A stretch of DNA of 64,000 nt from Ulvibacterium marinum. GTDB taxonomy: Bacteria > Bacteroidota > Bacteroidia > Flavobacteriales > Flavobacteriaceae. Below are positions 44,619-52,155 of this stretch, in pieces; the stretch's first letter is position 1, and the number at the start of each line of letters is the position of its first letter. Both the position numbers and the translations under genes were made by a program. The stretch is from contig NZ_RBCJ01000002.1 of assembly GCF_003626755.1 (NCBI RefSeq), forward strand, positions 992,001 to 1,056,000. Direction: 5' to 3'. The notes beneath the pieces are model-generated. The model saw nothing but the letters and a program-made list of their open reading frames with translations, did not search any database and had not been told where the DNA came from.

Positions 44619-45179
44619 GTGACCAAAACGGAATTATATCAATCTTTAAATTATGTGGATGCCACAAGAGAAAAGCGTACCCAAATGGCTTCGCTGATTT
44701 TGGACAATCCAGATTTGATTCACCCACTTCTTGAAATTGTTTTTGAAGAAAAAGATCCCATTTCCAATCGGGCTTCCTGGGTCCTAGAGTATACGCTTAA
44801 AAAAAAACTGCATTACATTTATCCTCATCTCGACTTTTTAACTTCGAATATGAGTGATGTCCGCTTGGACTCTTCGGTAAGGCCTCTGGCCAAAATATGT
44901 GAATTCCTGGCAAAGGCCTACTTTTCAAAAACGAAAAACGAAGCGCAAAAAGCGTTACGGGAGAAGCATTTGGAAGCAATCGCCGCTGCTTGTTTTGATT
45001 GGCTCATAGGAGATTACAAAGTAGCTGCAAAGGCCTACTCTATGACATCCTTGCTCTTGCTAGGACGAAAATTCGATTGGATACATCCCGAGTTAAAAAT
45101 GGTGTTGGAGCAGAACTATGCGGAAGGCAGTGCGGCGTACAAGGCCCGAGCCAGAATGATATTGGCAAAAATAAAATAG
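44619..45179 (+). CDS. HEAT-repeat-like protein upstream of purB
   Basis: The 186-residue soluble helical protein has short repeated helix pairs (for example NRASWVLEYTLKKKL and DSSVRPLAKICEFLAKAYF) like HEAT or armadillo repeats. I do not recognise a named family. The GTG at 44619 is chosen because a TATATTTG -7 box lies at 44587-44594; the upstream ATG at 44490 would antisense the haem-binding gene. It lies about 160 bp before purB. Its position may cause mislabelling as adenylosuccinate lyase, which its sequence does not support. Confidence 0.78.
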   Translation: MTKTELYQSLNYVDATREKRTQMASLILDNPDLIHPLLEIVFEEKDPISNRASWVLEYTLKKKLHYIYPHLDFLTSNMSDVRLDSSVRPLAKICEFLAKAYFSKTKNEAQKALREKHLEAIAAACFDWLIGDYKVAAKAYSMTSLLLLGRKFDWIHPELKMVLEQNYAEGSAAYKARARMILAKIK

Positions 45180-45303
45180 GAAGTCCCAAAAACTATTTCT
45201 TTAGAAAATGGACTTCCAAGCTTCAACCCATCACGATTTAAAAGCAGACACTTGGAAAGCTTAACTTATGGAGGATAAGCTTTTAAACTCCCCCGCTTAT
45301 AAG

Positions 45304-45311
45304 TATCTTTG
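45304..45311 (+). promoter_or_regulatory. Candidate -7 box of purB
   Basis: TATCTTTG fits TAnnTTTG and ends 32 nt before the purB ATG. At the -33 position only TTT is seen. I see no purine riboswitch in the 165-bp gap. Confidence 0.5.
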
Positions 45312-45343
45312 CAACTTGCTTTAACCCACCAATTTTAGAATTC

Positions 45344-46687
45344 ATGTCCTTGAATCCATTAAATGCAATTTCGCCCATAGACGGCAGGTATAGGACCAAA
45401 ACAGATGCTTTGGCCAACTTTTTTTCTGAAGAAGCCCTGATAAAGTACCGTGTTCGGGTAGAGATTGAATATTTCATTGCGCTTTGTGAGATTCCTCTAC
45501 CGCAATTGGAATCGTTTGACCCTACAAAATTTGCTAGGCTCAGGGAAATTTATCAAAATTTTGACACTACACATGCGAACGATATTAAAGAGATAGAAAA
45601 AGTCACCAATCATGATGTAAAGGCCGTTGAATATTTCATCAAAAAAGAATTTGACACGCTTGGATTGGAAAAGTATAAGGAGTTCATCCATTTTGGTCTC
45701 ACTTCCCAAGATATCAATAACACGGCCATTCCTTTATCCTTAAAGGAGGCCCTAAACGAAGTATATGTACCCCGATACCTTGAAGTTTTTGAAAAGTTAC
45801 AAGAACTGGCGGAAGAATGGAAGGCAATCCCAATGCTGGCCCGTACCCATGGGCAGCCCGCCTCACCTACCCGACTTGGAAAGGAGATAGCTGTCTATGT
45901 GGAGCGATTAAAGGAACAGTTTAACCTTCTTAACGACATTCCCAGTGCTTCCAAATTTGGAGGGGCGACGGGAAATTATAATGCGCATAAAGTGGCATAC
46001 CCAGATTTGGATTGGAAGCTATTCGGAAAGGAATTCGTTCAGGAAAAACTCGGACTACACCATTCCTTCCCCACTACACAAATAGAGCATTATGACCATA
46101 TGGCCGCCCTTTTTGATACTTTGAAGCGTATCAATACCATTCTCCTGGATTTGGACCGGGATTTTTGGACGTATGTTTCCATGGACTATTTCAAGCAGAA
46201 AATTAAGGCTGGGGAAGTTGGATCTTCAGCTATGCCTCACAAGGTAAATCCAATCGATTTTGAGAATTCGGAAGGTAACTTGGGCATTGCCAACGCTCTT
46301 TTTGAGCATCTGTCGGCAAAACTTCCCGTATCCAGGTTACAGCGCGATTTAACGGACAGTACCGTTCTCAGAAATATTGGAGTGCCTTTTGCGCATACCG
46401 TCTTGGCTTTTCAATCCACATTAAAGGGATTGAACAAGTTACTGCTCAACGAGGACAAATTTGGAGAGGATCTAGAGAATAATTGGGCAGTGGTCGCGGA
46501 AGCTATTCAAACTATCTTGCGTCGTGAAGCCTATCCCAATCCCTATGAGGCATTAAAAGGATTGACCCGAACCAATGAAAAAATCAATCAGGAATCCATT
46601 GCCAAATTTATAGATACGCTAGAAATTTCCGATGCCATTAAAAATGAATTAAAGGCCATTACACCAAGTAATTACACAGGGATATAA
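45344..46687 (+). CDS. purB: Adenylosuccinate lyase
   Basis: The 447-residue enzyme catalyses two fumarate-releasing steps of purine synthesis (SAICAR to AICAR, and adenylosuccinate to AMP). Landmarks are NAISPIDGRYRTKT at the start, IHFGLTSQDINNTA, LARTHGQPASPTRLG with the catalytic His region, and the superfamily signature VGSSAMPHKVNPIDFENSEGN. It is the long E. coli PurB-like form. A terminator follows directly. Confidence 0.97.
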   Translation: MSLNPLNAISPIDGRYRTKTDALANFFSEEALIKYRVRVEIEYFIALCEIPLPQLESFDPTKFARLREIYQNFDTTHANDIKEIEKVTNHDVKAVEYFIKKEFDTLGLEKYKEFIHFGLTSQDINNTAIPLSLKEALNEVYVPRYLEVFEKLQELAEEWKAIPMLARTHGQPASPTRLGKEIAVYVERLKEQFNLLNDIPSASKFGGATGNYNAHKVAYPDLDWKLFGKEFVQEKLGLHHSFPTTQIEHYDHMAALFDTLKRINTILLDLDRDFWTYVSMDYFKQKIKAGEVGSSAMPHKVNPIDFENSEGNLGIANALFEHLSAKLPVSRLQRDLTDSTVLRNIGVPFAHTVLAFQSTLKGLNKLLLNEDKFGEDLENNWAVVAEAIQTILRREAYPNPYEALKGLTRTNEKINQESIAKFIDTLEISDAIKNELKAITPSNYTGI

Positions 46688-46688
46688 A

Positions 46689-46722
46689 AAAATCTGCCCG
46701 CTTAAAACGGACAGATTTTGTG
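46689..46722 (+). terminator. Intrinsic terminator of purB
   Basis: A 12-position stem with one mismatch (AAAATCTGCCCG with CGGACAGATTTT, 46689-46700 and 46708-46719) has a 7-nt loop and starts right after the stop codon. The mscS gene converges from the other side. Confidence 0.75.
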
Positions 46723-46745
46723 CAATAATAGTATCCAAATAGGTG

Positions 46746-47561
46746 TCAGCCTTCCTTGTGAATCTCAACGGAATGTGGATATGGAATTTCAATGCCTGCG
46801 GCATCAAGAGCCAATTTAGCACCCTCATAAGTTGCGAAATATACATCCCAATAATCCTCTGGCTTGCAAAAAGGCCTAACGGCAAAATTGACAGAACTGT
46901 CCGCTAGTTCCATTACGTTCACCGAAGGAGCCGGTTCTGGCAACACCTTAGGGTTTGAGGTAAGCACTTCCATAAGGACCTCCTTGGTCTTTTTAATGTC
47001 CTCACCATAACCTATCCCAACAACGGTATCCACCCGAATCTTTCCTTCCTCGGTATAGTTAATGATGTTCCCATTGGCCATGGCTCCGTTAGGAACGATT
47101 GCCAATTTGTTTTCTGGCGTAGTCAGTTTTGTAGTGAAAATTTCTATTTCCTTTACCACCCCCAAAACACCTTGGGCCTCTATAAGGTCACCTATGCGAT
47201 ATGGCTTAAATATCATAATCAGAACGCCCCCTGCAAAATTGGAAAGTGATCCTTGAAGTGCCAAACCTACCGCTAAACCGGCCGCAGCGATAACGGCAGC
47301 AAAGGTAGTGACATCGACACCAAGTGTAGAAATAACGATAATAATAAGTAGTACCTTCAACGCCCACGAAGCCATATTCAACAAAAAGCGTTGAAGGGAC
47401 TCGTCATAACTACTTTTGCTCATTACTTTACGGGTAGTCCCAATTATCTTCTTGATAATCCAAGAACCGACAATGTAAATTAAAATAGCGCCCAATACTT
47501 TGGGGCCATATTGGATGACAAAGTCTATTCCTTTGTTCATCCAAACTTCAGCTTCTTCCAT
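46746..47561 (-). CDS. Small-conductance mechanosensitive channel (MscS family)
   Basis: The 271-residue inner-membrane channel opens under membrane tension to release solutes in osmotic downshock. It has three N-terminal transmembrane helices (about 18-38, 60-85, 88-115). The pore helix is VIAAAGLAVGLALQGSLSNFAGG, rich in Gly and Ala as in MscS. The beta-domain VLGVVKEIEIFTTKL, NKLAIVPNGAMANGNIINY follows. Length is close to E. coli MscS. Confidence 0.95.
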   Translation of the reverse strand: MEEAEVWMNKGIDFVIQYGPKVLGAILIYIVGSWIIKKIIGTTRKVMSKSSYDESLQRFLLNMASWALKVLLIIIVISTLGVDVTTFAAVIAAAGLAVGLALQGSLSNFAGGVLIMIFKPYRIGDLIEAQGVLGVVKEIEIFTTKLTTPENKLAIVPNGAMANGNIINYTEEGKIRVDTVVGIGYGEDIKKTKEVLMEVLTSNPKVLPEPAPSVNVMELADSSVNFAVRPFCKPEDYWDVYFATYEGAKLALDAAGIEIPYPHSVEIHKEG

Positions 47562-47666
47562 AACGGTATAATTTTAGTTAGTGTTAATAGTGCTCAATAT
47601 AGCAATTTAGTCCTGAAAAGGAAACGCTTTTATTAACTACCAAAATAGACTCAAGCCTGTACAAAT

Positions 47667-47700
47667 AAAAACCGCTTTGGGAAATCCCAAAGCGGTTTTT
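47667..47700 (-). terminator. Terminator after the ECF/DUF4252 operon
   Basis: A stem of about 15 bp (ACCGCTTTGGGA with TCCCAAAGCGGT) has flanking A and T tracts and a very small loop. It lies about 30 nt past the last DUF4252 stop on the minus strand. Confidence 0.88.
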
Positions 47701-47729
47701 ATTCAGTGTTTTTAGTATTGATAATTAAA

Positions 47730-48269
47730 TCAGTCTTTAAAAAAAGAGCCTATATCTGCAAGGCCTTCGCCCCTGTAATCAGATTTTTCAAGAGCTTGTA
47801 TAAACTGTACCAACTTCGCCGGATTCATATTTTTCCCTAAGATACGGACCAACATAAATCCCTTGTCATCACTATCCCCATAAATAACCACTTCATCAAT
47901 GGCATCTTCGTCGCCAAGATACTTTACCGTACCCCTGCCATAACTCGTATTCACCTTCATTAATTCCGTGAACTTACTATTACTAAGAATAGCCTTTACG
48001 TTTGCTTTTTCCAAGGTGTAATCCGATGCGTTCTCAGGGGTCTTTTTGAATGCTAGAATATTCATCTTCCTCAAAGTTTCCAGTGCTTCTCGTTCCTCAG
48101 AGTTCAACTCCGCCTTTTCTACATTTAAAAGACTCACTGGAAGGTCCACTGATAAAAAATTAGGGTTATCCGCATTGTCCACATAATATTCTTGAAGGCT
48201 TTGATTGGACGAACAAGCCGCCAAACTTAAGAAAAGTGATAGTACAAAAATTGATTTTGTGATTTTCAT
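47730..48269 (-). CDS. DUF4252 family lipoprotein (third copy, divergent)
   Basis: The 179-residue protein has a lipobox signal (LSLFLSLAACSS, Cys19) and a DUF4252 domain ending GFMLVRILGKNMNPAKLVQFIQALEK. It is the most divergent of three adjacent DUF4252 genes and the only lipidated one. Function is unknown. It is last in the ECF sigma operon. Confidence 0.85.
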   Translation of the reverse strand: MKITKSIFVLSLFLSLAACSSNQSLQEYYVDNADNPNFLSVDLPVSLLNVEKAELNSEEREALETLRKMNILAFKKTPENASDYTLEKANVKAILSNSKFTELMKVNTSYGRGTVKYLGDEDAIDEVVIYGDSDDKGFMLVRILGKNMNPAKLVQFIQALEKSDYRGEGLADIGSFFKD

Positions 48270-48319
48270 ATGTATTAGTTTAAATGGCCATAGCGTTGGC
48301 CTACGGTTCTTTGATTTCT

Positions 48320-48862
48320 TTACTTATTACCTACTTTGTTCAATTCGTCCGGAAGATTCATTTTCTTGGTAAGGGCACTTACTTTATTCAAATCAATATC
48401 ACCTGTAAGTGACACCAAAATAGATTCGAATTTCCTGCCATCTATGCCTATATGGGAATCATTGATACCTTGGACAAACATCAACAGTTCATATACATGA
48501 TCATCGTTCTTTCCATTTTTGATATAAAATTTCACATTGGCATCTTTATCCTTTACCCGCATCAATTCTTCCAGTGAGGAGGATTTTACATACTTCCTTA
48601 TGGTGTTGTGCATATCCGTTGAGACTCCCTTATCTTCGGTAATAAAGACCTTTATACCATCAAGGCCCCTGGCAACATCAACAAAATCCTTGGCCTCTTG
48701 ATCACCATCATCTATATCTATTGAACTTACAAGATTAATCAATCCCTTGTTGATAACCACGGACCCTACGTTGTCCATGTCCTCATACTTATCAAAGATC
48801 GATTGGGAAAAGCCCAACAAAGGCGTTACGGCCATTAAAAATACTACAACTACTTGTTTCAT
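48320..48862 (-). CDS. DUF4252 family exported protein (second copy)
   Basis: The 180-residue protein has a signal peptide (about 1-19, ending GFSQS) and a DUF4252 domain (SIFDKYEDMDNVGSVVINKG, SSLEELMRVKDKDANVKFYI, SLTGDIDLNKVSALTKKMNL). It is clearly a recent paralogue of the next gene upstream, with long identical stretches. Probably periplasmic. Function is unknown. Confidence 0.87.
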   Translation of the reverse strand: MKQVVVVFLMAVTPLLGFSQSIFDKYEDMDNVGSVVINKGLINLVSSIDIDDGDQEAKDFVDVARGLDGIKVFITEDKGVSTDMHNTIRKYVKSSSLEELMRVKDKDANVKFYIKNGKNDDHVYELLMFVQGINDSHIGIDGRKFESILVSLTGDIDLNKVSALTKKMNLPDELNKVGNK

Positions 48863-48893
48863 GATGATTGTTTTTGATTGATGAATGATTCTA

Positions 48894-49460
48894 TTAATTT
48901 CTTTTTTTTCCCGCCTTGTTCAATTCCTCGGGAAGGTTCATTTTATTAGTAAGGGAACCTATTTTGTTAAGGTCTATATCGCCAGTCAAGGATAACAGTA
49001 CAGTTTCTATCTGTCGCCCATTGATGTCTACGCCTTTCATTTCTTCCCGGCCCTTTATACCGGTAACGAACATTAAAAGTTCCCGAACATGGTCGTCATC
49101 CTTTCCCGGTCGTATATAAAATTTCACATTGGTATCCTTATCTTTTACACGCATCAGTTCTTCCATGGAAGCTGATTTCAAATATTTGTCCACCGACGAC
49201 TTCATATCCGCGGAAACGTTATTATCTTCCGTAATAAAGACCTTAAGGTTGTTCAAACTTTTGGCGATATCCATAAATTCCTGCGCTTCCGGATCATCTA
49301 CCTCTACATCAATTTTAGCCAAGAGATTAAACATACTCTTGTTTACCACTACGGCGCTTACGTTGTCCAAATCCTCATATTTATCAAATAGGGACTGGGA
49401 AAATCCAATTAAGGGCAAAGCCGCTATTAAACTTGTTATAATAAACTTTTTACTATTCAT
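48894..49460 (-). CDS. DUF4252 family exported protein (first copy)
   Basis: The 188-residue protein has a signal peptide (MNSKKFIITSLIAALPLIGFSQS) and a DUF4252 domain very like its neighbour (SLFDKYEDLDNVSAVVVNKS, ASMEELMRVKDKDTNVKFYI, TGDIDLNKIGSLTNKMNLPEELNK). The ATG at 49460 is preferred because it starts the signal peptide; a longer reading from 49508 overlaps the anti-sigma-like gene. It is the first of the DUF4252 trio. Its function is unknown; membership of a sigma-factor operon suggests an envelope stress or sensing role. Confidence 0.87.
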   Translation of the reverse strand: MNSKKFIITSLIAALPLIGFSQSLFDKYEDLDNVSAVVVNKSMFNLLAKIDVEVDDPEAQEFMDIAKSLNNLKVFITEDNNVSADMKSSVDKYLKSASMEELMRVKDKDTNVKFYIRPGKDDDHVRELLMFVTGIKGREEMKGVDINGRQIETVLLSLTGDIDLNKIGSLTNKMNLPEELNKAGKKRN

Positions 49461-49470
49461 GATCTTAATT

Positions 49471-49902
49471 TTAATTGTTGTTGTAAATTTTTTGTTTTGT
49501 TTCTTCAAACTGATTTAAATAAGCTATTTTTTTGGTGCCGCGACCAAAGTTTTCGGCCAAAAGGTCCAATGCCTTCCTAGTTTCCTTATAGGCAAATTCC
49601 GCTTCTTTTTGTTCTTGGTAATCCCGATAGCGATCGGGGCCAAAATAGATGCCAAATGCAAGAACTGCTACTGCTGCAACGGAAATCCACTTGTAGTAGT
49701 TTTTTCTAGGTTTTAGTGGAACCTGTCTGGTAAACCGTTCTTTTTTGGCATTGGAAAAATACTGGAACAATGGGGCATACTGTTCAAGATGTGGTGCCAC
49801 CTTCCCTTTTGAAAAATAGATTTTTAGGGCCTCTTCCTCGGCTACCGTAGTGGAAGCCTCAAAATATTTTTCCAACAATTTTTCTATATTATCCAATTCC
49901 AT
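49471..49902 (-). CDS. Probable anti-sigma factor, single-pass membrane protein
   Basis: The 143-residue protein has a cytoplasmic N-terminal part of about 70 residues (MELDNIEKLLEKYFEASTTV), one transmembrane helix (about 71-88, WISVAAVAVLAFGIYF) and a charged C-terminal part outside. It overlaps the 3' end of the ECF sigma gene by 14 nt. Position, size and topology fit an anti-sigma factor that holds the sigma factor at the membrane. No zinc-binding anti-sigma motif is seen. Confidence 0.72.
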   Translation of the reverse strand: MELDNIEKLLEKYFEASTTVAEEEALKIYFSKGKVAPHLEQYAPLFQYFSNAKKERFTRQVPLKPRKNYYKWISVAAVAVLAFGIYFGPDRYRDYQEQKEAEFAYKETRKALDLLAENFGRGTKKIAYLNQFEETKQKIYNNN

Positions 49903-50398
49903 AACTATGTTTTTTCATCAATTTTTCCCTTACTGTTTTCCTTGCCCTAGATAATGCTACCCTTACGGTACTGGGTTTCATATCAAGCATTTCGGCAATC
50001 TCGTCATAATCATACTCTTCCACATCCCTTAGCTGCAATACCATTTTTTGTTGTTCCGGCAATTCTTCCATTATTTTCTGTACCCATGAAGCACTATCCT
50101 TCGCCTCAACCTGTCTTTGCAAAGGGGTACTAGTTTCTCCATAATTGCTATGGACGAGCTTCAAATTCCCTGCCTGTCTTGACTTTAATCGATCTAAACA
50201 GAAATTTTTTGTCATTGTCATAGCAAAGGCCTCCACATTGTTATAACTCCCGATTTTTTCATTCTTTGACCATAGTTTCAAAAGAATTTCCTGTGTAGCA
50301 TCCTCGGCCTCTTCGGTAGAGACCAACAAGCGCTTGGCAAGCCTATAAAGCTTATCCTTAAATGGCATTACCACATTTAAAAACTCCGATTGTCGCAT
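49889..50398 (-). CDS. ECF RNA polymerase sigma factor
   Basis: The 169-residue sigma-70 family protein is of the extracytoplasmic function type. The region 2 sequence includes FKDKLYRLAKRLLVSTEEAEDATQEILLKLW, and region 4 has LPEQQKMVLQLRDVEEYDYDEIAEMLDMKPSTVRVALSRARK. The ATG at 50398 starts region 2; upstream in-frame codons are unrelated. It is first in an operon with the anti-sigma-like gene and three DUF4252 genes. A TGTAAC-N16-CGTC element lies 50 nt upstream. Confidence 0.92.
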   Translation of the reverse strand: MRQSEFLNVVMPFKDKLYRLAKRLLVSTEEAEDATQEILLKLWSKNEKIGSYNNVEAFAMTMTKNFCLDRLKSRQAGNLKLVHSNYGETSTPLQRQVEAKDSASWVQKIMEELPEQQKMVLQLRDVEEYDYDEIAEMLDMKPSTVRVALSRARKTVREKLMKKHSYGIG

Positions 50399-50447
50399 TT
50401 TGGTTCGGTTATTGCTAATACTATGCCATAACGGGTTACAATAGCAA

Positions 50448-50473
50448 GACGAGTTACGTCCAGTTTTGTTACA
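50448..50473 (-). promoter_or_regulatory. Candidate ECF-type autoregulated promoter
   Basis: On the minus strand TGTAAC (50473-50468) is followed by 16 bp and CGTC (50451-50448). This two-box layout resembles ECF sigma promoters and differs from the housekeeping TTG/TAnnTTTG promoter. It stands 50 nt before the ECF sigma start, so self-activation is plausible. Confidence 0.5.
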
Positions 50474-50483
50474 AAAAAAATTT

Positions 50484-50511
50484 TTGCCCAATATGTAAGT
50501 AATTTGGGCAA
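50484..50511. promoter_or_regulatory. Inverted repeat between sigma operon and S41 protease genes
   Basis: TTGCCCAA (50484-50491) and TTGGGCAA (50504-50511) form an 8-bp inverted repeat with a 12-bp spacer, next to an A/T tract. It lies between divergent units, just upstream of the candidate ECF promoter, so it could be an operator or a hairpin. The function is not known. Confidence 0.4.
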
Positions 50512-50624
50512 CCGTAAACTAAATAACTACGTATATTATTCGTAAACGTACAATATAAATCCAATATTCTTTGTTATAACCATTGGAATGATTATTGGGC
50601 GGAAACTTGTTTTGAAATAAAGCT

Positions 50625-52136
50625 ATGAAAAGAATACGGTTCCTGCTTTGGGCAGTGCTATTTGTATTTGCCTCTTGTAAAAAAAGTGATGATAACATTG
50701 TCCCTGAAAACATGGGGGAACAGGTGGAACAATCTCCAGAAAGTTCCAAGTCCCTAGCAGACTATCCAGCCCAAAATTTCATGTGGCAAACCATGAACGT
50801 CTATTATTTTTGGCAAGACGACGTTCCCGATCTTGCGGATACCAAAATCGATGATTTAGAGGCCTATGTGGAGTTCCTATCCTCGGAGGCAAATCCTGGA
50901 GACTTTTTTTACAACATATGCAACAATCACGAGGCGATTGTGGGTGAGGATGCGGCCATAGACCGTTTTTCTGTTGCCGTGGAAAATTATAAGGATTTGG
51001 TAAATAGCCTACAGGGTGTTTCAAGAAGTAATGGCCTGGAGTTTCAGCTGTACCTATTCCAAGGTAGTAATGATATATATGGAGTAGTCACCTACGTAGC
51101 CTTGGATTCCGATGCTTCTACCAAGGATATTAAAAGAGGTGATATATTTGTAGGGGTAAATGGTCAAAACTTGAATCTCAACAACTATCTAGACCTTTTG
51201 TTTGGCAGCGAGGATACCTATACATTAAATATGGCAGATCTTGTTGATAATACTATAACCGATAACGGCCAGGAAGTAACTCTGACGAAAATCGAGAATT
51301 TTGCCGAAAATCCAATTCTGGTCTCTACGGTAATTGAGCAAGCGAGCAACAAAATTGGCTATATCATGTACAATTCGTTTTTAGCTGCTTATGACGAACA
51401 ATTGAACAATGTCTTTGGAGATTTCAAAAGTCAAGGGGTCAACGAGCTTGTTTTAGACTTAAGGTATAATGGAGGTGGTCGTGTTACCTCTGCCATTCAA
51501 ATTGCGAGTTCTATTTATGGTGCAAGGACCGATGAAGTATTTATACGACCACGTTTCAATAGTAAATTGCAACCGGGCAACGGTCAACCGGACAATTTTA
51601 CCGCTACTACCTTGGAAGGTACAGCTATTAACGAACTTAATCTTTCCAGAGTCTTTATCATCACCACCGGTGGTACGGCCTCTGCAAGTGAATTGGTCAT
51701 CAATGGACTGGAACCTTATGTTGATGTTGTACAAATAGGTACAACTACCGTAGGCAAAAACGAGTTTTCCAATACCTTTGTGGATGACCCCGAAAATGGA
51801 AATTTCTACGATCCCAACCGGGAGGAATTTATAAATCCGGATAACCAATGGGGCATTCAACCCTTATTGGGCAGAAATGAAAATGCCGATGGTTTTTCCG
51901 ATTATACGGCAGGTCTATCCCCTGATTTTGAGCTGCAAGAAGATATTGCCAATTTGGGAACTTTGGGAAACCCTTCGGAACCGCTCTTGGCATTGGCATT
52001 GAGTCGTATTTCCGGCGAGAGTGCCAAAATAAGTTTACAACCCGCATTTACTGCGGAAGTATTTTCAAATTCTATTTGGTTTAAACCTACAAACAACAAA
52101 GCATTGATGGATGGTTTACTGGAACCTTTCAATTAA
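50625..52136 (+). CDS. S41 family (C-terminal processing) protease lipoprotein, copy 1
   Basis: The 503-residue lipoprotein (signal ending LFVFASC, Cys19) has an N-terminal domain, a degenerate PDZ-like region (about 150-215; TKDIKRGDIFVGVNGQ) and a tail-specific-protease domain. The catalytic Ser lies in the GGTASASELVINGL block and Lys in TTVGKNEFS. It is probably attached to the outer membrane. The next gene is a close tandem paralogue. Substrates are unknown. It is divergent from the ECF sigma operon. Confidence 0.88.
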   Translation: MKRIRFLLWAVLFVFASCKKSDDNIVPENMGEQVEQSPESSKSLADYPAQNFMWQTMNVYYFWQDDVPDLADTKIDDLEAYVEFLSSEANPGDFFYNICNNHEAIVGEDAAIDRFSVAVENYKDLVNSLQGVSRSNGLEFQLYLFQGSNDIYGVVTYVALDSDASTKDIKRGDIFVGVNGQNLNLNNYLDLLFGSEDTYTLNMADLVDNTITDNGQEVTLTKIENFAENPILVSTVIEQASNKIGYIMYNSFLAAYDEQLNNVFGDFKSQGVNELVLDLRYNGGGRVTSAIQIASSIYGARTDEVFIRPRFNSKLQPGNGQPDNFTATTLEGTAINELNLSRVFIITTGGTASASELVINGLEPYVDVVQIGTTTVGKNEFSNTFVDDPENGNFYDPNREEFINPDNQWGIQPLLGRNENADGFSDYTAGLSPDFELQEDIANLGTLGNPSEPLLALALSRISGESAKISLQPAFTAEVFSNSIWFKPTNNKALMDGLLEPFN

Positions 52137-52155
52137 GACCCCAATAAATAATTGT

